The notes: generated by a model not told the origin, from the sequence alone. A DNA stretch of 64,000 nucleotides from Hyunsoonleella flava (GCF_004310325.1 NZ_SIRT01000013.1:55611-119610), one strand, 5' to 3'; positions 9,222 to 21,790 are shown, numbered from the stretch's first letter. Made by a program: numbers and translations.

Positions 9222-11099
9222 TTATTTCAATTTTAAGATAAAAGACTCAAGCGGTTTAACTTTAATTTTAATACTACCCCATCCGTTTTCAACCTTTAAA
9301 GTAGACTTAAATGTATTGTACAATTGGTCTTCAACTTGATAATCACCGTTAGTCAATTCCCAGCTTTCAATAACAGCTTTCGGAAGTTTCAAATCAAACT
9401 TGTAACTATTATCATCATCAAAATTTGAAACAATAATTAATTTCTCATTATTGCTCCAACGTACAAATGACAATACTTTATCTGTATAATTCTCCGTATT
9501 TCCCCTGTTGAATTGATGGATATCTTGATATGCACCTACCAAGGCTTCACTATTAATTGTGAAGTTTAAAAGCCTTTTATAGAAATCCCTTAAATGCCTC
9601 TCATGCTCCGATAATTGTCCACCATCAAATTGCTTATTATTTACCCAACGTTGATGAGCAGGCACGCCCACATAATCGAAAATTGATGTTCTCGTTGGCG
9701 TACCAAAACCTGCATTTTCAGAACCATCTTCCCCTACTTCCTGACCAAAATAAATCATAGTAGGCGACGTTGTTGAAGTTGCCGAAACCACCATAGCAGG
9801 CTTACCTTTTTCAGCATTTCCTGCAAAATCAGCGCTTGAGATACGCTGCTCGTCATGATTTTCTAAAAAATGTAACATGTGATGTTCAATATCTTTTAAG
9901 TCATCAAGAATTGGGGGAATGTTATCAGTTTTTCCATGACCTTGCATTATGTGTTTAATAGTATCATACAGCTGAACTTTGTCATATAGATAATCCATTT
10001 TCCCTTTTTTGATATAGTCTCTATACAGCGATGGATTGTAAACCTCAGCCAGTAAAAAGGCTTCTGGATTTTTCATTTTTATAGATGAATTCATAAAACT
10101 CCAAAACTCAACAGGTACCATTTCCGCCATATCGTATCTGAATCCATCCACACCTTTTTCTAGCCAATACAATGCAATATCCTTGAACTTAATCCATGAA
10201 TCTGGCACATCCTTATCCTTCCAAAAATCAAAATGAAGTTTATAATCTTTATGTTCAAATCCCTCAGGCAATTCATCAAAATCTTTCCTGCCGTCAGGTG
10301 ATATTCCATAATTCACCTTTACGGTTTCATACCAATCGTTCATATCTGGTTGCGATAGGCGTGACCCATTACCTGTCCATTTTGCTGGTTGCTCTGGAAA
10401 TTCATTATCTTCAAGAGGATGTTTTTCCTCACCTAAAGGAGAATACCCGTTTTTCCATTCAGGCACTTGGAACGCTTCATCAGGATTGTAATAAAAATTG
10501 TTGTTTTTATGATACATGACAGAAACATCATCATCTTCCCCAAAATCCTTTACGCCTTCAGGTTTTGAAATACTTCTGTAATTTCTAGCCACATGATTTG
10601 GTACAATATCAATAATGACTTTCATTCCTACCTTATGTGTGCGTTTAATAAGAGCTTCAAACTCCTGTAATCTATTTTCAATGTTTACGGCCAAATCTGG
10701 ATTCACATTGTAATAATCCTTTACGGCATAAGGTGAACCTGCCCTACCTTTCACCACATCTGAGTCGTCGTTTGTAATACCGTATTTTGTGTAATCGTTA
10801 ATTAAAGCATGGTGTGGCACACCGGTATACCAAATATGGCTCACGCCTAAATCCTTAATTTCACTTAACGCCTTTTCAGTAAAGTCGTTAAATTTACCAA
10901 CGCCGTTTTCTTCAATAGTTCCCCAAGGTTTGTTGGTGGCATTGGTGTTGCCAAATAGACGTGTAAAGACTTGATATACTACATGTTTTTTTTTGGCTAT
11001 TTTAATGTCGCTTACTTTTGTTGTAACTTCCTTCTTTTCTTTTGTACAGCTTAATCCGACCATCATCAATGCTATTAAAATGTATATGTTTTTTTTCAT
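9222..11099 (-). CDS. GH13 alpha-amylase family lipoprotein
   Basis: 625 residues, lipobox at Cys18 (VGLSC). GH13 motifs: DIVPNH (164-169), GFRYD with Asp323, Glu352 in AEVYN, ENHDE with Asp416. A long insertion (about residues 180-300), rich in W, Y, D and E, lies between region I and region II; it may shape the substrate cleft. Together with its neighbours it provides several amylolytic specificities for starch or branched maltodextrin. Gaps of 4 bp and 1 bp to the flanking genes support co-transcription. Confidence 0.95.
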   Translation of the reverse strand: MKKNIYILIALMMVGLSCTKEKKEVTTKVSDIKIAKKKHVVYQVFTRLFGNTNATNKPWGTIEENGVGKFNDFTEKALSEIKDLGVSHIWYTGVPHHALINDYTKYGITNDDSDVVKGRAGSPYAVKDYYNVNPDLAVNIENRLQEFEALIKRTHKVGMKVIIDIVPNHVARNYRSISKPEGVKDFGEDDDVSVMYHKNNNFYYNPDEAFQVPEWKNGYSPLGEEKHPLEDNEFPEQPAKWTGNGSRLSQPDMNDWYETVKVNYGISPDGRKDFDELPEGFEHKDYKLHFDFWKDKDVPDSWIKFKDIALYWLEKGVDGFRYDMAEMVPVEFWSFMNSSIKMKNPEAFLLAEVYNPSLYRDYIKKGKMDYLYDKVQLYDTIKHIMQGHGKTDNIPPILDDLKDIEHHMLHFLENHDEQRISSADFAGNAEKGKPAMVVSATSTTSPTMIYFGQEVGEDGSENAGFGTPTRTSIFDYVGVPAHQRWVNNKQFDGGQLSEHERHLRDFYKRLLNFTINSEALVGAYQDIHQFNRGNTENYTDKVLSFVRWSNNEKLIIVSNFDDDNSYKFDLKLPKAVIESWELTNGDYQVEDQLYNTFKSTLKVENGWGSIKIKVKPLESFILKLK

Positions 11100-11100
11100 T

Positions 11101-12078
11101 TTAGTGTTGACCTAGTAAAAATGTTAAAGGCACATTTAATCTTTTGTTCCAAGAGTTTTCGGAATGATCTGCACCTTCAAATTTTTCATTTTTATAATTT
11201 TCTTCAGAATACCCATTCGATATTAAAATACGGTTAACCATTGGCGCATATTGTGGATAAAAAGCATCCAACGTTTCCGTACCGTAGTCAAAGTAAATTT
11301 TATGGTTTGAAGGATTGGGCAACTTATTTTCTAAATAGCTTAATATTGCCTTCGGTAATGAATTATCTTCAATAGGTTGCGCTCCTGGCCAGTGTGTAGA
11401 CATGCAGGATGCTCCACCAAACACATTAGGGTATTCGCAAATGGCATACATGCTCATTAAACCACCCATACTTGATCCCATTACAAAGGTGTTTTCTTTG
11501 TTTTTATAAACTGAAAATTCAGAATCAACTATTGGTTTTATTTCTTCAACCAGAAATTTTAAATAGTTATCACCATTAAGCTTACTGCCTTGTTTAATAT
11601 GATTTTTTTGCTGATTTATAAGCGTTTTATTCTCATCAGATAAATTGGCAAATGCCTTTTCTGGAAATAAATCTTGCCAACGCTCTTCCTTAATATTATG
11701 TATGGCCACAACAATAAAGTTCTTTGTTTTGCCTTCATTCATCAATTTTGAGGCCCATTCATCTACTTTCCATTCTTGTTTATTCCATGTAGACGTAGCA
11801 TCAAACAGCATTTGTCCATCATGCATATACAAGACTGCATACTTTTTATCTTCAGAATAGTTTTCTGGTAACCAAACATCTACAGGTCTTGGTGTAACAT
11901 ATTTTGAAGGAAAGCTATCCAACCGCATTAGTTTTCCACTTGATAGTTGAGCGTTACTATATGGTTGAAAGTTTTTATCAACCCTTCCTAAACTCTCTTT
12001 ATGTTCATTTTGTGATGTGTTTTTACACGACAAAAAAGAAGCGATCAACAATAAAAGACAATAGCGCTTAGCATCCAT
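11101..12078 (-). CDS. esterase-like alpha/beta hydrolase lipoprotein
   Basis: 325 residues with lipobox at Cys18 (ASFLSC). The fold is the putative esterase (enterochelin esterase/Fes or CE1-like) type: VDVWLPENY strand, YMHDGQ oxyanion region, nucleophile Ser203 in GSSMGG, and a C-terminal GADHSENSWNKR segment supplying the catalytic histidine. It sits between two GH13 genes in the maltodextrin cluster, so it may remove ester groups from glucan, or act on another substrate; the sequence does not decide. The ATG at 12078 is preferred because it starts the signal peptide directly. Confidence 0.85.
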   Translation of the reverse strand: MDAKRYCLLLLIASFLSCKNTSQNEHKESLGRVDKNFQPYSNAQLSSGKLMRLDSFPSKYVTPRPVDVWLPENYSEDKKYAVLYMHDGQMLFDATSTWNKQEWKVDEWASKLMNEGKTKNFIVVAIHNIKEERWQDLFPEKAFANLSDENKTLINQQKNHIKQGSKLNGDNYLKFLVEEIKPIVDSEFSVYKNKENTFVMGSSMGGLMSMYAICEYPNVFGGASCMSTHWPGAQPIEDNSLPKAILSYLENKLPNPSNHKIYFDYGTETLDAFYPQYAPMVNRILISNGYSEENYKNEKFEGADHSENSWNKRLNVPLTFLLGQH

Positions 12079-12084
12079 GAATGT

Positions 12085-14061
12085 CTATAATTTTGTTGTT
12101 AAAAGGGTTGTACCTTTTTCTTTTAAAACAAATTTATCTTTCCAAACCACCTCAGCATCAGTTGTAATATTTTTCAAGGTTTTTCCTTCTAATCCTACTT
12201 CTTCAAATCTGCTTAATTCTAACTCAACAGGAGCATCATTTTTATTCATGATGTGCACTACGGTTTCATCTCCTTCAATTCTGAAAAGTACGTATACTGC
12301 ATCCTCTGGTGCAAAATGAACTGTTTTCCCTTCATGAATTGCCTTACTTCCTTTTCTATAGTTCAATATTTTTCTAAGAAAGGACTGCATGTCTTTTTGC
12401 TCGTAACTTAATCCTTCGCCTGTAAATGCATTTATCGCATCACCTTGCCAACCTCCAGGAAAATCGCTTCTAATCAAACCATGGTCTCCAGGTTTATCAA
12501 AATCGTGCATTAAAATTTCAGTACCATAATATATTTGAGGTATTCTAGGTAATGTCAAAATATAACTTAATGCCATTTTCGTATGTGTTATATTACCATG
12601 CAATTGCGTAAAAATCCGACTCATATCATGGTTATCAGGAAACACCATAATATCCTTTGGACTCGCATAAATAAAATCGTTGGCTAATGCCCTATAAATT
12701 TCAATAAGCCCTGTACTCCATGCTTCATCTTCATTTATACCTTTTACAATTTTTTCCTGCATCGCAAAATCCATTGGGGATTTCAAATTGGAATTATAGC
12801 CATCTTTATTAGCATTTCCCTCTTGCCAATAGGCAATCAGTAGTGGATTGCTCGTCCACTCCTCACCAACAATATTAAAATTTGGATACTCATTCATGAT
12901 TTCTCCCGCCCAACGACTCATAAAATCTTTATCAGGATAAGGATAAGTATCTTGACGAATACCACCAAGATTTGCAGTTTCAATCCACCAAATACTATTT
13001 TGGATGGTATAGTTTGCCATAAATGGATTGCGCTGGTTTAAATCTGGCATAGCAGAAACAAACCAGCCTTCATTCATGTTTCTTTTATCACTTTTGGAAG
13101 CATAGATATCTTGATTAGTTGTTCTCCTATGATTAGTTTTAATCGCCTTGCTCCCCTCCCAATTCTCATAATTATTCTCATAATGTTCCTGGTGGTTTAT
13201 CCAATCTTTAAATGGAAAATCTTTCATCCACCAATGTTCTACGCCACAATGGTTAGCCACCTGATCCATAATTAACTTCATGCCTTTTTCTGATAGTTCG
13301 GATGATAATTCCAAATAATCCTCCATGGTTCCAAAACGAGGATCAATTTCATAATAATCTGTAATCGCATAACCATGATAAGACCCTTGTGGCATATCGT
13401 TAGTTAGCAACGGACATGGCCAAATTGCAGTAAATCCTAAGTCTTGAATATAATCCAAATTATTTGTAATGCCCTTAATATCTCCACCGTGTCTTGCGTA
13501 GCCATCAGTTCTATCTAAACTAGTATCCTTCATGGATTTCATAATATCATTTTCTGGATTTGAATTTGCAAACCTATCGGGAGTGATTAAATAAATAGCG
13601 TCTGAGCTATCAAAACCAATAAAATCATCGGCAGGCTTCTGTCTTGGTTTTAATTCATAAGTATGAATTAAATCCTCACTATTCTCTTTTTTGAAAACAA
13701 TGTTAAATTGACCTGGTTTTGTGGTTTCTGCAATGTTTAAATCTATAAACAGATAATTTGGACTATCGGCTTTGTGCACCTTTTCAATGGAAACACCTTG
13801 GTATGAAATGTTGGGAGTCCATTCTGAAATATTTGGTTGGTGTACCAATAACTGTAACGATGGGTTTTTAAATCCTACCCACCAGTTTAATGGCTCAATG
13901 CGTTGAATATCATTTTTCTCAACTATTGCATTTGTTGCACCATCTTCATCTGTTGCCATACTGGTTTGCTTTTTACATGATAAAGTTATAGTAAATACGC
14001 ACAGTAACCCAACAAAAATTAGCTGTTTTGTCGTTGTTTGATGTTTTGTGTAAGCTTTCAT
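12085..14061 (-). CDS. GH13 neopullulanase/cyclomaltodextrinase-like lipoprotein (SusA-like)
   Basis: 658 residues, lipobox at Cys29 (TITLSC). Residues ~50-140 resemble the cyclomaltodextrinase N-terminal beta domain (RIEPLNWWVGFKNPSLQLL). The GH13 barrel follows with DQVANH (266-271), GIRQD with Asp371, Glu400 in GEEW and NHD with Asp479. The Q in GIRQD is seen in SusA/neopullulanase relatives. The expected role is periplasmic breakdown of imported maltooligosaccharides. Gaps of 6 and 12 bp to neighbours fit an operon. Confidence 0.93.
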   Translation of the reverse strand: MKAYTKHQTTTKQLIFVGLLCVFTITLSCKKQTSMATDEDGATNAIVEKNDIQRIEPLNWWVGFKNPSLQLLVHQPNISEWTPNISYQGVSIEKVHKADSPNYLFIDLNIAETTKPGQFNIVFKKENSEDLIHTYELKPRQKPADDFIGFDSSDAIYLITPDRFANSNPENDIMKSMKDTSLDRTDGYARHGGDIKGITNNLDYIQDLGFTAIWPCPLLTNDMPQGSYHGYAITDYYEIDPRFGTMEDYLELSSELSEKGMKLIMDQVANHCGVEHWWMKDFPFKDWINHQEHYENNYENWEGSKAIKTNHRRTTNQDIYASKSDKRNMNEGWFVSAMPDLNQRNPFMANYTIQNSIWWIETANLGGIRQDTYPYPDKDFMSRWAGEIMNEYPNFNIVGEEWTSNPLLIAYWQEGNANKDGYNSNLKSPMDFAMQEKIVKGINEDEAWSTGLIEIYRALANDFIYASPKDIMVFPDNHDMSRIFTQLHGNITHTKMALSYILTLPRIPQIYYGTEILMHDFDKPGDHGLIRSDFPGGWQGDAINAFTGEGLSYEQKDMQSFLRKILNYRKGSKAIHEGKTVHFAPEDAVYVLFRIEGDETVVHIMNKNDAPVELELSRFEEVGLEGKTLKNITTDAEVVWKDKFVLKEKGTTLLTTKL

Positions 14062-14073
14062 ATTAATGGCTTT

Positions 14074-16221
<2,148 letters not shown>

Positions 16222-18531
16222 TTAACTCACTGCTTTTAATACATTACTTTCCAGAACCAAAGGTTTATCATTACATAAAATCTCTAATTCTTCACCACAT
16301 AACATTTCAAAATAAGTCTGTTCTTGGGTAACATTTACTTTTAGTACATGATCTCTAAAATTCACTTTAAAAGAATAGCCTTTCCATTGCTTTGGGATTT
16401 TTGTAGAAAAAGAGAGCTTGCCATCCTTAACCCGCATCCCACCAAAGCCTTCTACAATACTCATCCATGTGCCAGCCATAGATGTAATATGTAATCCTTC
16501 ATGCACCTCGTGGTTATAATCATCTAAATCTAATCTTGAGGTTCTTAAGTAGAAGGTATAGGCTTGCTCCATTCTACCCAATTTTGCAGCTTGAATACTG
16601 TGTACACAGGGTGACAGTGAGCTTTCATGAACTGTAAATGGTTCATAAAAATCAAAATGACGTTCCAATGATTCTTCTGTAAATTGATCCTCAAAAAAGT
16701 AGAACCCTTGCAATACATCAGCCTGTTTTATATATGGTGACCGTAATATTCTGTCCCAACTCCATTTTTGGTTTATTGGTCTTTCCGATTTTGGTAAATC
16801 TTCAACTGAGATTAATTCTTTATCCAAAAATCCATCTTGCTGTAAGTACACTTGATGCTTTTCAGAATATGGAAAATACATATTATCTGAAACCGCTTTC
16901 CAAAGTGCCAGTTCCTTTTTGGTAAGCTTTACTTTTTTTGCAATTCTTGCAAAATCAGAAGCATATGCTTCTTCAACATTTTCAATTTGCTCAAGTGTAT
17001 AATCAATACACCATTTTGCTAAATAGTTAGTATACCAATTGTTATTCACGTTGTTTTCATACTCATTTGGACCTGTTACCCCAAGGATAACATACTTGCT
17101 TTTGTCTTTGGAGTATGTGGCACGTTGCTGCCAAAAGCGAGCGATACCTATTAATACTTCCAGTCCTTTTTCTGGAATGTAACTGTAGTCTCCTGTAAAA
17201 CGATGATAGTTATAAATAGCAAATGCAATTGCCCCATTTCTATGAATTTCCTCAAATGTAATTTCCCATTCATTATGGCACTCCTCCCCATTCATCGTTA
17301 CCATTGGATACAAAGCCGCACCATTTTTAAAACCTAATTTTTCGGCATTTTCAATGGCTTTTTCTAAATGATTGTAACGATATTCTAAAAGCGTTCGTGC
17401 AACATTTTGATTTTTAGTGGCCATATAAAAAGGAATACAATAGGCTTCGGTATCCCAATAGGTACTGCCACCATACTTTTCGCCAGTAAACCCTTTTGGA
17501 CCAATGTTTAACCTAGAGTCTTTACCTAGATAAGTTTGATTAAGTTGAAAAATATTAAAGCGAATACCTTGTTGTGCTTTTACATCACCATCAATGGTAA
17601 TATCTGCCATTTCCCAAATATTAGCCCAAGCTTTCTTTTGCCCTTCCAATAATTGATGAAACCCTTTTTTAGTAGCTGTCTTCAACGCTTGTTTTGCGGC
17701 TTTGACTAATTTAGATTTGTCGTGATACCTATCTACAGTATAACCACCAAATTTTTGAATACTATATATTTCCCCTTTCTTTACAGGGTAAGCATAACTA
17801 AACGATACATGATTTGAGTCTGCGGTAACATTATGTTCAACTATAATTGGCTTATTGGAAATATAAACTTTCGATTCCATAAACGTACAGGTATGGAAAT
17901 CCGTTTTCATAGTTTTTGCCTCAATAAACGCCTGATTGTTTAAATGACTGACATGGGTGGTGTCCCAAAATTTATCATCCCAGTTGGTATCTTCATTAGT
18001 AATACCAGAATCTAAATACGGTTGAAAAACAATTTCAGCATCAGCATTTAAAGGTGTTACTTCATAATTTATGATGCCAACCTCATCTAAATCCAAACTC
18101 AAAAATCGCTTTGTGAATACTTCAACCTGAATACCATTTGGTAAGGTGGCGCTAAAACTTCTCGAGAGCCAACCTTCTTTCATGTTTAGTTCCCTTTTAA
18201 AATTCTCAACTGATTTGCAAGTGTTTAAATCAAGTGATTCACCGTTTACCAAAACGTTAATGCCTATCCAATTTGGCGCATTTAGCACTTTCGCAAAATA
18301 CTCAGGATATCCGTTTTTCCACCAGCCCACACGCGTTTTATCGGGATAGTAAACACCAGCGATATAACTACCTTGAAATGTAGCACCAGAGTACTGTTCT
18401 TCAAAATTGGCACGTTGCCCCATAGCACCATTACCAATGCTAAATAAGCTCTCGGAAGATTTAATGCGATTTGCATCAAACCCTTCTTCTATGATGGACC
18501 AACTATCTGGTTTTATATAATCTTGGTTCAT
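16222..18531 (-). CDS. GH65 maltose (or related disaccharide) phosphorylase
   Basis: 769 residues, cytoplasmic (no signal). GH65 architecture: N-terminal beta-sandwich, alpha/alpha barrel, C-terminal strand domain. The general acid is Glu490 in TGPNEYENN; the phosphate-contact region WDRILRSPYIKQADVLQGFY is shortened here as KQADVLQGF and is typical of phosphorylases. Reaction: maltose plus phosphate to glucose and beta-D-glucose-1-phosphate. The pgmB gene immediately upstream, overlapping by 29 bp, supplies the mutase for that product, which strongly supports maltose phosphorylase over a hydrolase. Kojibiose or trehalose specificity is not excluded by sequence alone. Confidence 0.94.
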   Translation of the reverse strand: MNQDYIKPDSWSIIEEGFDANRIKSSESLFSIGNGAMGQRANFEEQYSGATFQGSYIAGVYYPDKTRVGWWKNGYPEYFAKVLNAPNWIGINVLVNGESLDLNTCKSVENFKRELNMKEGWLSRSFSATLPNGIQVEVFTKRFLSLDLDEVGIINYEVTPLNADAEIVFQPYLDSGITNEDTNWDDKFWDTTHVSHLNNQAFIEAKTMKTDFHTCTFMESKVYISNKPIIVEHNVTADSNHVSFSYAYPVKKGEIYSIQKFGGYTVDRYHDKSKLVKAAKQALKTATKKGFHQLLEGQKKAWANIWEMADITIDGDVKAQQGIRFNIFQLNQTYLGKDSRLNIGPKGFTGEKYGGSTYWDTEAYCIPFYMATKNQNVARTLLEYRYNHLEKAIENAEKLGFKNGAALYPMVTMNGEECHNEWEITFEEIHRNGAIAFAIYNYHRFTGDYSYIPEKGLEVLIGIARFWQQRATYSKDKSKYVILGVTGPNEYENNVNNNWYTNYLAKWCIDYTLEQIENVEEAYASDFARIAKKVKLTKKELALWKAVSDNMYFPYSEKHQVYLQQDGFLDKELISVEDLPKSERPINQKWSWDRILRSPYIKQADVLQGFYFFEDQFTEESLERHFDFYEPFTVHESSLSPCVHSIQAAKLGRMEQAYTFYLRTSRLDLDDYNHEVHEGLHITSMAGTWMSIVEGFGGMRVKDGKLSFSTKIPKQWKGYSFKVNFRDHVLKVNVTQEQTYFEMLCGEELEILCNDKPLVLESNVLKAVS

Positions 18532-19201
18532 TGTTATTTGATATTTTTTCTGAAATTACCTTAGTGAAGAAATCCTGGGGTAATTCAGTTAAATTATTAA
18601 AATTAAAATCGGCTTCATGGAGTGTTTTTGCGTCTCCAATACCTACCGATATCATATGTGCTCTATTTGCAGCTTCAACACCTGCAATAGCATCTTCAAA
18701 AACCACACATTGTTCTGGCTTTAGATTTAGCTTTTGAGCACCTATTAGAAAAACTTCTGGATCTGGTTTTGCTTTTGAAACGCTATTGCCATCCACTATT
18801 CCGGCAAATCGATTAAATAGATTTACCTGCTTTAGAATTAAAGGTGCATTTTTACTTGCAGAACCTAGAACGTAGTGTATCCCTAAAGCATCCAAGGCAT
18901 CTAAAAGTTGACTTGCCCCGGGAAGAATTTCTTCAGGTCCCATTTTATAAATATATTCTAGATAATGTTCGTTTTTACTTACTAGATAGTCTTGCTTTTT
19001 TTCTTCAGAAAGTTCAACTTTACCTATGTCTAGCAAGATTTCCAAAGATCGTACGCGACTTACTCCTTTTAGTAATTCGTTGTGTGATTCGGTAAACTCA
19101 AAACCCAATTCATCAGCAAGGTCTTTCCAAGCTAAAAAATGATATTTAGCAGTGTCTACAATAACACCGTCTAAATCGAATATTACTCCTACTTTGTTCA
19201 T
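18503..19201 (-). CDS. pgmB: beta-phosphoglucomutase
   Basis: 232 residues, HAD superfamily. The nucleophile and acid/base aspartates are Asp9 and Asp11 in FDLDGVIVDT. Cap domain follows with KGVSRVRSLE, then SASKNA (motif II), KPDPEVFL (motif III Lys) and FEDAIAGVEAA (motif IV). Converts beta-glucose-1-phosphate to glucose-6-phosphate. The 3' end overlaps the GH65 start by 29 bp, suggesting translational coupling. It is 2 bp downstream of the MFS gene, so the order is transporter, mutase, phosphorylase. Confidence 0.95.
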   Translation of the reverse strand: MNKVGVIFDLDGVIVDTAKYHFLAWKDLADELGFEFTESHNELLKGVSRVRSLEILLDIGKVELSEEKKQDYLVSKNEHYLEYIYKMGPEEILPGASQLLDALDALGIHYVLGSASKNAPLILKQVNLFNRFAGIVDGNSVSKAKPDPEVFLIGAQKLNLKPEQCVVFEDAIAGVEAANRAHMISVGIGDAKTLHEADFNFNNLTELPQDFFTKVISEKISNNNEPRLYKTR

Positions 19202-19203
19202 TA

Positions 19204-20565
19204 TTATGATTGAATTACATCGTCAACATCTTTAACCTTATATACTAAAGACGCTGCAATTAAAAAACTTACTCCACTCATTACTAAAGCAAAAATGGCA
19301 TGATTACCATAAGCATATTTAACAAGCGGACCGCCAATTAAGGCATTAATAATTTGAGGAATTACGATGAAGAAATTAAAAATCCCCATATAAACTCCCA
19401 TTTTCTTAGGCGAGATTGAACCTGCCAAAATAGCATAAGGCATCGCCAGAATGCTTGCCCAAGCTATTCCCACGGCTACCATAGAAAGAATAAGCCAATT
19501 TTTATCTGGCATAATGTAGATAGACAATAAGCCAATACCACCAATAATTAAAGAAACAGAATGTGTTTTCTTTCTCCCTATTTGTTTAGCTATGTATGGT
19601 AAAGCGAAAGCATAAAATGCCGAAACAAAATTGTATACACCAAATAAAATACCCACCCAATCGCCAGCATCTTGATATAAAGCACTGCTACTATCAGTAT
19701 GAGATAAACCGTAAGTATGTTGTGCTATAGCTGGAGTAGCAAATACCCACATTCCAAAAAGACCAAACCAAGAAAAGAATTGCACCCAACTTAATTGGCG
19801 CATGGTTGTTGGCATTTTTTTGAAATCTTCAAAGATATCTAGCAAACTTGATTTCTCTATTTCAGCTTCCTTTTCAATAGAATCGTTTTTATCTTCCTCG
19901 TTTTCAAAGCTTGCTAATTCCTCTGGGCTATATTCTTTGGTAGTAGTTACTGTAATTAAAATAGAAACTATTAAAATGATAGCTCCAATAGCAAATGAAA
20001 GAATCAAGTTTAGAGGAACCTTACCTGCTTCGGCTTCATTTGAAACCCCAAACCAGTTCGCCAAAGCATATGGCAACCATGATCCTATTACAGCGCCAAA
20101 ACCAATTAATGCCGTTTGCACACTAAAACCTAACGTACGTTGATCTGTTCTTAGATTATCACCAACCAAAGCACGAAATGGTTCCATAGCAATATTAAAC
20201 GAGGCATCCATAATCATCAACATACCTGCACCTACCCAAAGAGCGGGCAAAAATGCGATAAAAATATCTGCACGAGGCATTAATATCAAACCTATAGAAG
20301 CTAGAATTGCTCCAACTAGAAAATACGGTTTCCGCCTACCGAATCGTCCCCAAGTTTTATCGCTATAATGTCCTATGATTGGTTGAACAATTAACCCCAT
20401 CAAAGGCGCAATTATCCAGAACCAGGAAAGTTCGTGAACATCAGCTCCAAAAATTTGAAGAATTCTACTGGCATTGGCATTTTGAAGGGCAAAACCCATC
20501 TGTATTCCCAAAAACCCAAAACTCATGTTCCAGATTTGCCAGAAACTTAATCTACGCTTTTCCAT
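19204..20565 (-). CDS. MFS sugar transporter, maltose permease-like
   Basis: 453 residues with about 12 hydrophobic segments and a charged central loop near residues 215-255 (EDKNDSIEKEAEIEKSS), as in the glycoside-pentoside-hexuronide/SLC45-like MFS group. The WGRFGRRKPY signature follows TM2 and IGRKKTH lies between TM8 and TM9. It presumably carries maltose or glucose across the inner membrane by cation symport. First gene of the leftward maltose cluster; an inverted repeat sits right upstream of its start. Confidence 0.9.
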   Translation of the reverse strand: MEKRRLSFWQIWNMSFGFLGIQMGFALQNANASRILQIFGADVHELSWFWIIAPLMGLIVQPIIGHYSDKTWGRFGRRKPYFLVGAILASIGLILMPRADIFIAFLPALWVGAGMLMIMDASFNIAMEPFRALVGDNLRTDQRTLGFSVQTALIGFGAVIGSWLPYALANWFGVSNEAEAGKVPLNLILSFAIGAIILIVSILITVTTTKEYSPEELASFENEEDKNDSIEKEAEIEKSSLLDIFEDFKKMPTTMRQLSWVQFFSWFGLFGMWVFATPAIAQHTYGLSHTDSSSALYQDAGDWVGILFGVYNFVSAFYAFALPYIAKQIGRKKTHSVSLIIGGIGLLSIYIMPDKNWLILSMVAVGIAWASILAMPYAILAGSISPKKMGVYMGIFNFFIVIPQIINALIGGPLVKYAYGNHAIFALVMSGVSFLIAASLVYKVKDVDDVIQS

Positions 20566-20566
20566 T

Positions 20567-20593
20567 AAATAGTATATTAAATTAATACTATTT
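20567..20593. promoter_or_regulatory. inverted repeat directly upstream of the maltose cluster
   Basis: AAATAGTAT and ATACTATTT, 9-bp perfect arms with a 9-nt A/T spacer, starting 2 bases before the MFS start codon. It could be a 5' leader hairpin that tunes translation or an operator. No similarity to the CGAAAACGTTTTCG site, so probably not a LacI site. Function is inferred from position only. Confidence 0.4.
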
Positions 20594-20716
20594 GATAAGC
20601 GATACTTGTGTATATCTTACCAAAACTTATGTGAGAAGTGAAAATATAAGTCTTGATTTCTATTCAAAGATATAAAAGAATTTTGTTTTTCCTAATACAC
20701 GATTTTAGCTACGAAA

Positions 20717-21790
20717 CTATTTAGTAGATTCTCTTTCTATGATTTCGGTTTCAATCACCATCTTTATAAAATCGCGCTTTTTCTCATTATTTGTAAAGTA
20801 TTGCTCAGTTTCAGACTCTTCGGCTTCCAACCTGTCAATCAGTAAATTAGCCGACTGCTCTCCCATTTTTTGACCGTGCTGACTTACAGTTGTTAAACTT
20901 GGTGTGGCATGTTTTGAAAGCACACCATCGGTAAAGCCAATAACCTGCATATCATCTGGAATACTTAGCCCTAATTTTCTGGCCACTTTCATAGCGGTAA
21001 CCGCGTAAAGTTCGTTTACGGCAAAAACCCCGTCTATGCTAGGGTTCGATTTAAAAAAATGTGCAATTTCGGTTTCTAAAACTTCAATATGATTTTCCAC
21101 ATCTAAGCTATCGTCAATCTTTAAAATAAGATTTGAGTCTGCCTCAATACCACCCGCTTGTAGGGCATCTAGATAGCCTTGTGTCCTTAGTCTACCAACA
21201 CTTACATAGTCCATCGTGGTTATCAAAGCTATATTTTTACATTCATTTTCTATCAGCTTTTTTACAGCCTTTACAGCGCCGTTAAAATCATCAACAATAA
21301 CCTTATCACATTCCACTTCGTTAACCACGCGGTCAAACATTACAATGGGCATCCCTTGGTTGATTGTAGCATTAAAATGATGGTAATCTTGCTTAAGGAG
21401 CGTCTCCTTTGAAATAGATAGAATAAACCCGTCGATACTCCCATTGGCAAGCATTTCCATGTTTATAATCTCTTTGGTAAATGATTCGTTCGAAAGCCCC
21501 ACGATAACATTATAACCTCTTCGGTTTGCAACACGCTCGATCCCTCTAATTACAGTAGAAAAGAAATGATGTACAATTTCAGGAATTAAAATCCCAATGG
21601 TCTTAGTTTTTCTGTTTTTTAAACTAAGCGCAATGTTATTGGGTTTGTAATTATAGAGTTTTGCAAAAGCTTGTATCTTTTTTGTAGTATCCTCACTAAT
21701 CTCCTTACTATTGCTTAATGCTTTTGAAACCGTTGACACAGAGACATCTAACTCTCTTGCTATTTGCTTTAATGTTATCTTTTTCTTCAT
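20717..21790 (-). CDS. LacI-family transcriptional regulator
   Basis: 357 residues. N-terminal helix-turn-helix (ITLKQIARELDVSVSTVSK, about residues 5-23) and hinge helix NNIALSLKNRKT, then a periplasmic-binding-protein-like effector domain (TIGILIPEIVHHFF... and IGFTDGVLSKHATPSLTTV). It is placed between the maltose cluster and the sus cluster, so it likely senses maltose, a maltodextrin or a phosphorylated intermediate and controls both. A perfect palindromic operator lies 120 bp upstream of its own start, in the divergent region. No SusR-type membrane regulator is present in the window. Confidence 0.93.
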   Translation of the reverse strand: MKKKITLKQIARELDVSVSTVSKALSNSKEISEDTTKKIQAFAKLYNYKPNNIALSLKNRKTKTIGILIPEIVHHFFSTVIRGIERVANRRGYNVIVGLSNESFTKEIINMEMLANGSIDGFILSISKETLLKQDYHHFNATINQGMPIVMFDRVVNEVECDKVIVDDFNGAVKAVKKLIENECKNIALITTMDYVSVGRLRTQGYLDALQAGGIEADSNLILKIDDSLDVENHIEVLETEIAHFFKSNPSIDGVFAVNELYAVTAMKVARKLGLSIPDDMQVIGFTDGVLSKHATPSLTTVSQHGQKMGEQSANLLIDRLEAEESETEQYFTNNEKKRDFIKMVIETEIIERESTK

